In this document: one piece after another, positions 54,608 to 62,791 of the stretch
Numbering within the stretch: the stretch's first letter is position 1
Layout of the letters: each line of letters starts with the position of its first letter
The notes under the pieces: model-generated
The model's input: the letters and a program-made list of their open reading frames with translations, nothing else
Told to the model about the DNA's origin: nothing
Databases searched by the model: none
Assembly: GCF_011516645.4 (NCBI RefSeq)
Contig: NZ_CP088285.1
Location: forward strand, 2,932,501 to 2,996,500
DNA: 64,000 bases
Reading direction: 5' to 3'
DNA from: Bradyrhizobium septentrionale
GTDB lineage: Bacteria; Pseudomonadota; Alphaproteobacteria; Rhizobiales; Xanthobacteraceae
Program-made: the position numbers and the translations under genes

Positions 54608-56889
54608 CATCGCCCCGCCGTATCGCCTTTATCGGCAACTCGTTGCCGCGCCGATGCGGAATTGCAACCTTCACGACCGATCTGCGAAACGCGATATCGG
54701 TTTCGCGCCCGGATCTTGAGGCCTGCATCGTGGCGATGACCGATCGGGGTCAAGTCTATGATTATCCCTTGGCGGTCGCTTTTCAGATCAAGGACGGCAA
54801 TCTCGAAGATTACACGCGCGCCGCGGATTTCCTCAATGCCGGCCAGTTTGACATCGTGTGCCTGCAGCACGAATTCGGGATTTTCGGCGGTGAAGCCGGT
54901 GCTCATATCCTCGTGCTGCTGTCGCGCCTTACCATGCCGGTGGTGACGACGTTCCATACCGTGCTGGCCGATCCGACGGCCAGGCAACGTATGGTCATGG
55001 AGCGCATCGTCGATTTGTCGTCGAAGGTCGTGGTAATGGCCGACAAGGGGCGCGAGCTGTTGCGCGATATCTATCTGGTGCCGGAGGACAAGATCGAGAT
55101 CATCGCCCACGGCATTCCCGATGTCGCCTTTGTCGAGCCCGATGCAGCGAAGGCGAGGCTCGGATTTGAGGAAAAGTCGGTCATCCTGACATTCGGCCTG
55201 TTGTCACCGAACAAGGGCATCGAAGTCATGATCGACGCCATGCCGTCGATCCTGAAACGCTGCGCGGATGCGGTGTACGTCGTGCTCGGCGCAACACACC
55301 CCAACCTGGTTCGAAACCAGGGCGAGGGGTATCGCGAGAGCCTGATGGCGCGAGCGCGCGAACTCGGAATAGACGGTCAGGTGGTGTTCCTCGACCGGTT
55401 CGTCGATCTGGCGACGCTGCTCGAATTCATCTCGATGTGCGACGTTTACGTCACGCCCTATCTCAACGAAGCCCAGATGACGTCAGGGACCCTGGCCTAC
55501 AGCTTCGGACTGGGGAGGCCGGTCGTTTCGACGCCCTATTGGCACGCGCGCGAGCTGCTGGCAGATGGATGCGGCGTTCTGGTGCCTTTCGGCAACGCCT
55601 CGGCGATCGGCAACGAAATCGCAAAGTTGCTCACCGATGACGCTCGCCGGCAGGCGATGTCGCGGCGCGCCTACGCGGCGAGCCGAACGATGACATGGGA
55701 ACGCACGGCCGAGCGTTACATGGCGGTCTTCGAGACTGCACGGCAAGCGCACCGGCCGAAGCTCTTCGCGCGCTCCGACGTAGGATCGCCGGAGCTCCGC
55801 AGTCCCGCGCCGCCGGACATGCAGATCGGCCACTTCCTGTCGATGTGCGACGATACCGGCCTGTTCCAGCACGCGGTCCATTCGGTGCCCGATCGCGCGC
55901 ACGGCTATTGCGTCGACGACAATGCCCGCGCACTGCTGCTCGCCTGCGCGCTGAACAATCCGGGTGAACAGCCGCTGCCGGAGCTGTTGACGACTCGCTT
56001 TGCGGCTTTCGTGCAGCACGCGTGGAACCCCGATACCAGGCAGTTTCGCAATTTCATGGGCTTCAATCGAACCTGGCTTGAAGACAAAGGTTCCGAAGAC
56101 AGCAATGGGCGAACGCTATGGGCCTTGGGCGAGGCCGCGCGCAGTGATCTGAGCCCGTCGCGGCGCCGATGGGCCGCGGCCTTGTTCGCCGAGGCATTGT
56201 CGACCGCGGAGAGCTTTCGTTCACCGCGAGCGTGGGCATTCATGCTTCTGGGCCTGGACGCCTATTGCGCAGTGACGCCGGACAATCTCCACGCCAGGGC
56301 GATCCGGCTGTCTCTTGCCGACCGCTTGATGTCTTGCCTGGCGTGTGTCCAGACGCCGGACTGGGTGTGGTTTGAAGAAGGGCTGGCTTACGACAACGCG
56401 CGGCTGCCGCAGGCCTTGATGCTGACGGGCGTGGCGACGAAAGTGCCAGAATATCTCGATGCTGGATTGAGGTCCCTGCGCTGGCTCATGACGCAACAAA
56501 CCACAGCAGCGGGTCATTTCCGTCCGGTCGGCACCGCCGGGTTCGGCGAGCAGCGGCAACATCCCCGTGCCTTCGATCAGCAGCCCGTGGAAGCAACGGC
56601 GACGATCGCAGCCTGCCTTGCGGCCTGGCGCGCGAGCGGCGATGCCGAATGGAAGGCCATGGCAGCGCGCGCCTTCGGCTGGTTTCTCGGCAGCAACGAT
56701 CTGTCGGTGGCGTTGGTCGATTCGCAAACTGGAAGTTGCCGCGATGGATTGCACCCCGATCGTGCCAACGAAAACCGCGGTGGCGAATCGGTTGTTTGCT
56801 ATCTCCTCGGACTTGCAGAGATGCGCCAGCTCGCGCGCGTCAACACCAGCCTGACCAGGCCTGCGGCCTTGCGGGCTGTAGGCGCCTGA
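54604..56889 (+). CDS. GT4-type glycosyltransferase fused to a C-terminal helical (glycan-processing-like) domain
   Basis: 761 residues from ATG 54604. Residues about 1-385 are a GT-B glycosyltransferase of family GT4 (RIAFIGNSLPRRCGIATFT, FGLLSPNKGIEVMIDAM, and TSGTLAYSFGLGRPVVSTPY in place of the E-x7-E region). Residues about 405-750 form a second, largely helical domain with aromatic and polar motifs (AHGYCVDDNARALLLACAL, LEDKGSEDSNGRTLWALGE, WVWFEEGLAYDNARLPQAL) that resembles alpha/alpha-barrel sugar-binding enzymes. Transfer of mannose is likely from the operon context, not from the sequence itself. Confidence 0.85.
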   Translation: MTSPRRIAFIGNSLPRRCGIATFTTDLRNAISVSRPDLEACIVAMTDRGQVYDYPLAVAFQIKDGNLEDYTRAADFLNAGQFDIVCLQHEFGIFGGEAGAHILVLLSRLTMPVVTTFHTVLADPTARQRMVMERIVDLSSKVVVMADKGRELLRDIYLVPEDKIEIIAHGIPDVAFVEPDAAKARLGFEEKSVILTFGLLSPNKGIEVMIDAMPSILKRCADAVYVVLGATHPNLVRNQGEGYRESLMARARELGIDGQVVFLDRFVDLATLLEFISMCDVYVTPYLNEAQMTSGTLAYSFGLGRPVVSTPYWHARELLADGCGVLVPFGNASAIGNEIAKLLTDDARRQAMSRRAYAASRTMTWERTAERYMAVFETARQAHRPKLFARSDVGSPELRSPAPPDMQIGHFLSMCDDTGLFQHAVHSVPDRAHGYCVDDNARALLLACALNNPGEQPLPELLTTRFAAFVQHAWNPDTRQFRNFMGFNRTWLEDKGSEDSNGRTLWALGEAARSDLSPSRRRWAAALFAEALSTAESFRSPRAWAFMLLGLDAYCAVTPDNLHARAIRLSLADRLMSCLACVQTPDWVWFEEGLAYDNARLPQALMLTGVATKVPEYLDAGLRSLRWLMTQQTTAAGHFRPVGTAGFGEQRQHPRAFDQQPVEATATIAACLAAWRASGDAEWKAMAARAFGWFLGSNDLSVALVDSQTGSCRDGLHPDRANENRGGESVVCYLLGLAEMRQLARVNTSLTRPAALRAVGA

Positions 56890-56923
56890 ATTTCACCCTC
56901 CAATCCAGCGAGCCGAGGATGCC

Positions 56924-58222
56924 GTGTCACAAGCTACTTTTCTGAATCGGCAGGCGCTTCATCTGCGCCCCGATCCCGCGCGGGTCATCGTGCGGCCGTT
57001 CAAGCCGGCGACCGAACCGCGCGATCTGAATCCGACCGACAAAATACGCGCAAATCATATCGTCGATCGGGTTCTCGCACTCGATCCGGATGCCGTTGCC
57101 GCTCAGCTCGCGGACGTCCTGGACAATTTCCAGGGCCGCCATCGGAACCTGTTGGAGACCTTCGAAGCCCGCGCGGATGAAATGGAAGACGCGTTCGCGA
57201 CGCATGGCGTCTTTTCAAAGACCCAGCGCCAGCTCGTTGGCGCCTATTTTCTCAGTGAGTATTCGTTCGAAGCCTCTGCCTTATTCAATCCCAGCATCGT
57301 GCCGCACCCCGATCAATCGGGTGCGCCGAACGGCGGCATATGCGTCGTCATCAGTCTGCGTGCGATCGGCGAAGGGCACGTGTCGTCACTGACTTTTCGA
57401 ACCGGAACGATCGCTGCCGATGGCAGCCTGACCGTTGATCCGACGGCTCGCCTCGCCTCGCTCCCTCGGATTTCCCATCGCATATCGGGTCCGGATGGCG
57501 AGCGTGTCGAGTTGACATTCAAGGGTGAGGAAGAGCTCAGCGAGCGCGTCATCTTTCCCATCACCGAATCCCAATCCAACGGCATCGAGGATGCGCGCTT
57601 TGTTGAATTCAGCGACGGTGATCGAAAAGCCTACTACGCGACCTATACGGCCTACAGCGGACGGGCGATCCGTTCCGAATTGATCGAGACCAGCGACTTC
57701 ATGTCGTTTCGACTGACGCCCTTGCGGGGCGCCGCGGCACGCAACAAGGGCATGGCGCTGTTCCCGCGCAAGATCGACGGCAGATACGCCATGATCGCGC
57801 GACAGGATAACGAGAACCTGTACCTGATCTATTCAGACGACCTCTACACATGGGAAGGCGGTCAGGCCGTTCTGCGGCCGCAATTTCCCTGGGAGTTCGT
57901 CCAGATCGGCAATTGCGGGTCGCCGATCGAGCTTGATGAAGGTTGGCTGCTGCTGACGCACGGTGTTGGCCCGGTCCGCAAATACTCGATCGGGGCGGCG
58001 CTGCTCGACAAGCGCGACCCATCCAGGGTGCTGGCACGCTCGAGCGAGCCGTTGTTGCGGCCTGAACCGTCCGAGCGCGAAGGCTACGTCCCCAACGTCG
58101 TCTATACCTGCGGTGCGATGAGGCACAACGAACAGATCGTTTTGCCATATGCCGTGTCCGACACCTTTTCCAGTTTCGCCACGATCAAGATTTCTGCGCT
58201 CATGGAAGCGATGAAACGCTGA
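56924..58222 (+). CDS. GH130 family glycoside phosphorylase/hydrolase (mannoside-acting)
   Basis: 432 residues from a GTG at 56924. The five-bladed beta-propeller signature is present: FNPSIVPHPDQ at about 121-131, NGIEDARFVEF at 220-230 (Asp223 in the catalytic acid position), GNCGSPIELDEGWLLLTHG, and YVPNVVYTCGAM. GH130 enzymes phosphorolyse or hydrolyse beta-mannosides, including beta-1,2-mannooligosaccharides. The GT4 enzyme upstream may make the same glycan. A ~110-residue N-terminal helical part precedes the propeller. No signal peptide, so it acts in the cytosol. Confidence 0.88.
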   Translation: MSQATFLNRQALHLRPDPARVIVRPFKPATEPRDLNPTDKIRANHIVDRVLALDPDAVAAQLADVLDNFQGRHRNLLETFEARADEMEDAFATHGVFSKTQRQLVGAYFLSEYSFEASALFNPSIVPHPDQSGAPNGGICVVISLRAIGEGHVSSLTFRTGTIAADGSLTVDPTARLASLPRISHRISGPDGERVELTFKGEEELSERVIFPITESQSNGIEDARFVEFSDGDRKAYYATYTAYSGRAIRSELIETSDFMSFRLTPLRGAAARNKGMALFPRKIDGRYAMIARQDNENLYLIYSDDLYTWEGGQAVLRPQFPWEFVQIGNCGSPIELDEGWLLLTHGVGPVRKYSIGAALLDKRDPSRVLARSSEPLLRPEPSEREGYVPNVVYTCGAMRHNEQIVLPYAVSDTFSSFATIKISALMEAMKR

Positions 58223-58280
58223 GCGCAGCGTTCGCAGTCTTTTGCATCAACCGCATCCCTCGGCAGCTTAAGGAGCCTTC

Positions 58281-58523
58281 ATGGCCCGCGAAACAACCTA
58301 CGTCGTGCAGGCATTCAACGCCGGCAAAGGCGGGTATCTGAAGCCCGACTCTCCAATCGTCTGCAAAACGGCAAATGGCGCGCTGCGAACGGCGGAGCGG
58401 CTGGCGTTGAGCAAGCTCGCCGTCGTTGCATTCTCGTCCACCGGCGATCCCGAAATCGGTGACTATGATGATGAGCCTACGGTCTTCTTCCGGAAGGGTG
58501 AGCTTCCGGCCAACTTCGGCTGA
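58281..58523 (+). CDS. Small soluble protein of unknown function (80 aa)
   Basis: 80 residues (MARETTYVVQAFNAGKGG...). Contains mixed beta-strand and helix content, a helix at about 33-45 (GALRTAERLALSK) and an acidic stretch GDYDDEPTVFF. No signal peptide. A GGAG ribosome site lies seven bases before the ATG. The family is not recognised. It follows the GH130 gene by 58 bases. Confidence 0.55.
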   Translation: MARETTYVVQAFNAGKGGYLKPDSPIVCKTANGALRTAERLALSKLAVVAFSSTGDPEIGDYDDEPTVFFRKGELPANFG

Positions 58524-58565
58524 GTCCTTGGTTACGAATGAGCAGCTACGTACGGGAGGACCCAG

Positions 58566-58766
58566 ATGAGCGAGCGACTTGAAACACTGAAGAAAGCCCG
58601 TGATCGCATGGTCGAGGACAGGGACACGCATGCGAAAGTGCTGGCCGCTCCCTTCGATCGTGACAAGGCGGAGCGGGCACGCAGCAAGTTCGTCGAGGTT
58701 CAGGCGTTGATCGAAGCCCTGGACCGCGCCATCAGCGCGGAGAACTTCGGTTCAGCGAGAAACTGA
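58566..58766 (+). CDS. Small helical protein (66 aa)
   Basis: 66 residues, predicted all-helical: SERLETLKKARDRMVEDRDTH and KFVEVQALIEALDRAI suggest a two-helix coiled coil. GGGAGGA lies a few bases upstream of the ATG. Its stop codon overlaps the beginning of the right direct repeat. Function unknown; last gene of the mannose block. Confidence 0.6.
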   Translation: MSERLETLKKARDRMVEDRDTHAKVLAAPFDRDKAERARSKFVEVQALIEALDRAISAENFGSARN

Positions 58767-58800
58767 AGCCGGATATCCGCAGCGCGGCTGACGGAGCGTT
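58763..58800 (+). repeat. Right copy of direct repeat flanking a 6.2-kb block
   Basis: A copy of 52545-52581 with one inserted A at 58781. It has no coding role here and shares four bases with the end of the 66-residue gene. It appears to be a displaced fragment of the acyl-CoA ligase 3' end. Confidence 0.9.
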
Positions 58801-58820
58801 GGTTCACACAATCCGGCCCT

Positions 58821-59378
58821 TCACCGCTTTCCGTACTCGGTGAATACGTAGTCGCGGTTCTGCACCACGGTGTGGCATGCGTAGCCGCACTTCGCGTCGT
58901 TTTCCTGCGGTGGATTGTCCGCCGTGGTGGCGGGCCTGAACACATCGGTCGCCGCGTCATACTCGAACGCGCCGTATCCCCATCCGCCGCTGTCGGCGAA
59001 TCTCTTGCTGTCCTTCACCATGAAGTCGACGTCGTGCTGGGCGCCCGGCACCGTCGGCTGGCCGGGATACGCTTCCTGCTTTTTCGGGATCCAATGAATC
59101 TTCGCCATCCTGGCGCCGTCCGGGAACGGCTTGCCATTGCCGGGCACGCCCTCTCGGTAAGCGCCGATCATCGCCGGATTGCCCAGGATCACGGCAATGA
59201 CGCCTTCGTTCTCGCTGATCGCGATCACCGGCCAGTCCTCGTATCCCCTGAACTCGGAAAATGCGAGCCCACCAGGCACTTGCAGAGTGTACTTGTCCTG
59301 CGCGGAGATCGCGATGCCGGTTGCCAGGATGGCGATCGGCACCGAAGCAATGAGACTGATCAGCGAGCTCTTCTGCAT
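58821..59378 (-). CDS. Cytochrome P460 family protein with CxxxCH haem site
   Basis: 185 residues. A signal sequence (about 1-27) leads to a P460-type domain (GYEDWPVIAISENEGVIAVILGN, then PDGARMAKIHWIPKK). The haem motif near the C-terminus is KCGYACHTVV, that is Cys164-x3-Cys168-His, not the usual CxxCH. P460 proteins oxidise hydroxylamine or detoxify nitric oxide in the periplasm in other bacteria. Here the exact reaction is unknown. It converges on the small helical gene. Confidence 0.85.
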   Translation of the reverse strand: MQKSSLISLIASVPIAILATGIAISAQDKYTLQVPGGLAFSEFRGYEDWPVIAISENEGVIAVILGNPAMIGAYREGVPGNGKPFPDGARMAKIHWIPKKQEAYPGQPTVPGAQHDVDFMVKDSKRFADSGGWGYGAFEYDAATDVFRPATTADNPPQENDAKCGYACHTVVQNRDYVFTEYGKR

Positions 59379-59641
59379 GGTCGCATCTCCTCAATTCGAT
59401 TTTGCGTCTGACAAAACTTTGCTGGAAATTCCCCCTGTCGCGTTGCCTTCTCCGAGGTTCAGGACTGCGCGGACTGTTGGTCACGGGAACTGATTACAAC
59501 ATGGAATGGCGCGCAGCGAAACGGGGGCCGCCGCCATGGTCAGCTGCGCAAGGCACCGGCGTGAGCGCCTATTGACAACCGTTCCATCACCCCAGAAGAA
59601 TCTGGGGCGCATCATCATGCACGCGGCCCCAGGGGATACCG

Positions 59642-59989
59642 ATGTCCCTCGACTTTCGCTTTCGCACTCCCCTCGACGTCCTCACTTACGAGCTCGCCGA
59701 GGAGAAGGCTTCTGCGCTCGGACGAATGGGGCGTGCGCTGGAACAAGCCCTCGCCAAATTGCGCGAGTTCGATGCCGCGCAACCGGCTTCGGGCGCGCCG
59801 GCATCCGGGCTGCAGGCGCGGCGCGTTCTGGTGCGGGAGGCCGGCCACGCGCTCTGGATGTTCGTGGTGCAGCGGGAGGCTTGTGGCATGCGCGACAGCC
59901 GCGCGATCATGCGCACCTACAATGTGCCGGGCGAGGTGCAGCTGTGCATGGGCCCGATGCTCGCCGCGTCAACGCGGACCGTCACATGA
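59642..59989 (+). CDS. DUF6665-type small protein
   Basis: 115 residues. TPLDVLTYELAEEKASALGRMGRALEQALAKLREFD is a long amphipathic helix pair, followed by a segment with a single Trp and Cys (HALWMFVVQREACGMRDSRAI). The layout matches the Bradyrhizobium family I know as DUF6665, of unknown function. AGGGG precedes the ATG. The 260-base gap upstream, next to the P460 gene, shows no gene. Confidence 0.65.
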   Translation: MSLDFRFRTPLDVLTYELAEEKASALGRMGRALEQALAKLREFDAAQPASGAPASGLQARRVLVREAGHALWMFVVQREACGMRDSRAIMRTYNVPGEVQLCMGPMLAASTRTVT

Positions 59990-60034
59990 TTGATGAGCTT
60001 CGCGACCTGTCGCGGCCCAGCCTCAGCCCGCGGC

Positions 60035-60520
60035 TTAAGTAGGAGACCCACCTTCGAGCGGGGGTGGAGTTGTCTGCGCGCCACGTCTTGCGTCCGCGTT
60101 CTGCTCCGAGGCGACTTTCGATCCAACAAGGAGGCCCGCGATCATAACCGGCAGCAGCCCGGTCGGAAGCAACACATAAACACCCTGCCGCCCTTGCAGC
60201 GCTGGAAGGATCCCGCCCGCTATCCACGACGCGTACGGCACCAGCACTCCCAGGGAAACAAGTCCTCCCAGCAGCGCATAACTCAGTGGCGACGCCTCGA
60301 TGCGATGCCTGCCGAGGGCAATGATGGTACCGACGATGCCGAACAGAAACCCGCCAGCGAGGCCGCCCATGATCGTGACAGCGGGCACGAACATCACCAG
60401 CAACATGACAAAGCTGCCGGGCTCTCTCGACCAAGCGAGGGTGAGACAGCAGGCGACGACAAGCGAGGCCAGTCCGCCAAACAGAAGACCCCAGTTAGAC
60501 GATCGACTGATCATAGGCAC
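60035..60520 (-). CDS. Integral membrane protein of unknown function
   Basis: 161 residues from ATG 60520; ATG 60514 is also possible. Four hydrophobic segments (about 10-30, 37-70, 78-100 and 112-135) end in a Pro-rich cytosolic tail. No recognised domain. It converges on the DUF6665 gene and shares direction with the DUF1150/Hsp20 group upstream, from which it is separated by a strong terminator. Confidence 0.55.
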   Translation of the reverse strand: MPMISRSSNWGLLFGGLASLVVACCLTLAWSREPGSFVMLLVMFVPAVTIMGGLAGGFLFGIVGTIIALGRHRIEASPLSYALLGGLVSLGVLVPYASWIAGGILPALQGRQGVYVLLPTGLLPVMIAGLLVGSKVASEQNADARRGAQTTPPPLEGGSPT

Positions 60521-60607
60521 CCGCGCACTGATGGCGTCAGATCAGGGAAGCTTACCGCGGGCTTCGTTAAAGTTGTGACAGCTGCAACTACCCGCAGGAC
60601 GGGGCGC

Positions 60608-60661
60608 CAAAATAAGAATGCGCGGGCCGCCTCGACCGGTGTCGAGGCATGCCCGCGCATT
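60608..60661 (-). terminator. Intrinsic terminator after the DUF1150/Hsp20 operon
   Basis: Eleven-base perfect arms AATGCGCGGGC (60617-60627) and GCCCGCGCATT (60651-60661), with an inner CCTCGAC/GTCGAGG stem. On the minus strand the hairpin is followed by CTTATTTT (60609-60616). Confidence 0.85.
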
Positions 60662-60691
60662 GTATCAGCGGATGCTGAATTCAGCGCAGCG

Positions 60692-60958
60692 TCAGTGGAC
60701 GCTGACGGCTTGCAGCTCGTTGCTCCAGGCGTTCGCGATCGCGGCTTCGCGGCTGTCGGTCAGCATGATCGGCGTGCCGTCGGCGGCATGCAGTGCGAAC
60801 AGCTTGAGGCCCGGCGCGATCTTCGGCGCCTGCGGAAAGAGGTCGGGCACGTCCTCGGAACGGACCTGCTTCACATAGGCGATATGGCCCTCGCCCAGAT
60901 GGGCCAGCGCTTCCGGCGTGACGCTGTCGGATTGGTAGATGATACTCGCTTCACTCAT
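60692..60958 (-). CDS. DUF1150 family protein
   Basis: 88 residues. LGEGHIAYVKQVRSEDVPDLFP and ALHAADGTPIMLTDSREAAIANAW are diagnostic of DUF1150, a small family found behind Hsp20 genes in Rhizobiales. It lies 50 bases after hsp20 on the same message and before a strong terminator. It is therefore probably heat-induced together with Hsp20; its function is unknown. Confidence 0.88.
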   Translation of the reverse strand: MSEASIIYQSDSVTPEALAHLGEGHIAYVKQVRSEDVPDLFPQAPKIAPGLKLFALHAADGTPIMLTDSREAAIANAWSNELQAVSVH

Positions 60959-61008
60959 GGTCTCGACTCCTCAGTCAGATAAGCGGTCGAGTCCGCTCCT
61001 GGTTTCTA

Positions 61009-61434
61009 TTATTCGTGTTCACTGATAGCGATTGTCTTAACGACCCGTTCAGGCTCTGGCCTGGCCAGGTCGATCGACAACAGCCCGTTCTTCAGATCCG
61101 CGCCCAGCACCTGCATCCCCTCCGCCAGCACGAAGGTGCGCTGGAAGTGGCGCGCGGCGATGCCGCGATGGATGTATTGCCGAGCCTTGTCGTCCTGCTG
61201 GCGGCCGCGGATGACGAGCTGATTTTCCTCAATGGTCACATCGAGTTGGTCGCGGGTGAAGCCCGCCACCGCCAACGTGATGCGAAGCCGCTCAGGCTGA
61301 CCGTTGGTACGGTCGCACCGCTCGATGTTGTACGGAGGATAGCCGTCGGCGCCCTTCACGACGCGGTCGAGCGCACGCTCGATCTCGTCGAATCCCAGAA
61401 GGAACGGACTGGACAACGATGGAACACGAGACAT
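61009..61434 (-). CDS. Small heat-shock protein Hsp20 (IbpA-like)
   Basis: 141 residues from ATG 61434. The alpha-crystallin domain (about 35-125, ITLAVAGFTRDQLDVTIEENQLVIRG and GIAARHFQRTFVLAEGMQV) is flanked by the N-terminal FLLGFDEIERALDRVV, typical of rhizobial class A Hsp20s. An IxI-like motif (AISEHE) ends the protein. Holds unfolded proteins during heat stress. The 5' leader folds into a ROSE-type thermometer that covers the ribosome site. Confidence 0.95.
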   Translation of the reverse strand: MSRVPSLSSPFLLGFDEIERALDRVVKGADGYPPYNIERCDRTNGQPERLRITLAVAGFTRDQLDVTIEENQLVIRGRQQDDKARQYIHRGIAARHFQRTFVLAEGMQVLGADLKNGLLSIDLARPEPERVVKTIAISEHE

Positions 61435-61515
61435 TACAAAGTCCTCTCGAAGCGACTTTGAGGGGCCCTTGCGGCACCCCATGCAACCGGCGGGCCGCTT
61501 GCCCGTCGGTCACAA
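61435..61515 (-). promoter_or_regulatory. ROSE-type RNA thermometer (5' leader of hsp20)
   Basis: On the minus strand the last hairpin before the start has arms AAAGTC and GACTTT around GCTTCGAGAG (61438-61459). It hides the AGAGGA ribosome site opposite TCGCT, matching the conserved UYGCU element of ROSE. Two further hairpins lie upstream (GGGTGCCGC and GGGCAAGCGGCCCG regions). At low temperature the site is closed, and heat opens it. Confidence 0.85.
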
Positions 61516-61587
61516 GCCAATATGGGAGTGATCTGGATAGCGTTCAAGCGCCTCTGAAACCAGCGTAAATGCCGCCTGGAGCATATC

Positions 61588-61680
61588 GGTTCTGATTAAA
61601 TCAGAACCGAAGCTCCAGCCTTTTGTTTTGACCGCGTTTTCTTCACGCGAACCGGCGTCCACTTCGCTCGAAAACGCGCC
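61588..61680. repeat. Intergenic repeat, family 2, with GGTTCTGA palindrome
   Basis: GGTTCTGATTAAATCAGAACC (61588-61608) is a perfect palindrome about a central A. It is followed by GCGTTTTCTTCACGCGAACC and TCGAAAACGC. The core matches the elements at 10675 and 11761. Confidence 0.8.
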
Positions 61681-61708
61681 AGCATGGCTCCCAATCGTTC
61701 CCGATTGG

Positions 61709-62791
61709 TTATTGTCCGACCCGCTTGCGGCCATCAGCGGTAAAAAGATGCAGTTTGTCCCGCGGGGCGACCGCCCGGATCGGCTCGCCGATGGCGGGGC
61801 CGGTGGCGCCGGGAACCCGGACGATCACCTCGCCCGGCGGCAGCTCGCCGGGATTGGCGGCCACGCTTTGCTGCTCGCGCTGGCGGCTGCCATAGACGAA
61901 GGTCTCGGCGCCGACATGCTCGATCGCCTCGACGGTCAGGCCGAGCGCGACGCCGCCGGATACCGTCTCGTTGGTAATGACGAAATCCTCCGGCCGGATC
62001 CCAGCGATGCCGGCGCCGTCGGCACCGGTGATCTGGGACTTCAGCTCGTCCGAGCGCAGCGGCATCAGGTTCATCGGCGGCGCGCCGATGAACGAGGCGA
62101 CGAAGGTGGTCGCCGGCCTCTGATAGATGTCGAGCGGATTGCCGATCTGCTCGACCTGGCCGCCATTCATGACCACGAGGATGTCGGCGAGCGTCATCGC
62201 CTCGAGCTGGTCGTGGGTCACGTAGATCGAGGTGGTGTTGAGCCGGCGCTGCAGCTTGCGGATCTCGACCCGCATCGCGATGCGCAGCTTGGCGTCGAGG
62301 TTCGACAGCGGCTCGTCGAACAGAAACACCTTTGGCTGGCGCACGATAGCGCGGCCCATCGCGACGCGCTGGCGCTGGCCGCCGGAGAGCTGCCGCGGCT
62401 TGCGCTCCAGCATCGGCGAGAGCTCGAGCACGCGGGCGGCTTCCTCGACACGCGTCCTGATCTCGGTCTCGGCCATGCCGCGGTTGCGCAGGCCGTAGGC
62501 CATGTTGTTGTAGACGCTCATATGCGGATAGAGCGCGTAATTCTGGAACACCATCGCGATGTCGCGGTCGGCGGGCTCGACCTGGTTGACGACGCGGCCG
62601 CCGATGTCGATTTCGCCGCCGGTGATGGTCTCGAGCCCCGCGACCATGCGCAGCAGCGTGGACTTGCCGCAGCCGGACGGGCCGACCAGCACGCAGAACT
62701 GGCCGTCGCCGACGTCGACATCGACGCCCTTGATGGCCTCGAAGCCGCCGGGATAGGTCTTGCGAACGCTGCGCAGCGTGACGTTAGCCAT
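61709..62791 (-). CDS. ugpC: sn-glycerol-3-phosphate ABC transporter ATP-binding protein
   Basis: 360 residues from ATG 62791 ([16 protein letters not shown]...). Walker [10 protein letters not shown], signature [16 protein letters not shown], Walker [16 protein letters not shown] and H-loop THDQ. The C-terminal TOBE region ([10 protein letters not shown]) is typical of UgpC/MalK-type subunits. It powers UgpAE. The start overlaps the ugpE stop by one base (TAATG), so the operon is tightly coupled. Confidence 0.92.
   Translation of the reverse strand: MANVTLRSVRKTYPGGFEAIKGVDVDVGDGQFCVLVGPSGCGKSTLLRMVAGLETITGGEIDIGGRVVNQVEPADRDIAMVFQNYALYPHMSVYNNMAYGLRNRGMAETEIRTRVEEAARVLELSPMLERKPRQLSGGQRQRVAMGRAIVRQPKVFLFDEPLSNLDAKLRIAMRVEIRKLQRRLNTTSIYVTHDQLEAMTLADILVVMNGGQVEQIGNPLDIYQRPATTFVASFIGAPPMNLMPLRSDELKSQITGADGAGIAGIRPEDFVITNETVSGGVALGLTVEAIEHVGAETFVYGSRQREQQSVAANPGELPPGEVIVRVPGATGPAIGEPIRAVAPRDKLHLFTADGRKRVGQ

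Noticed and set aside
52545..58800. Direct repeats as attL/attR of an integrase-type island
   Set aside because: No integrase, excisionase or mobility gene is present between them; a rearrangement or simple insertion is enough.
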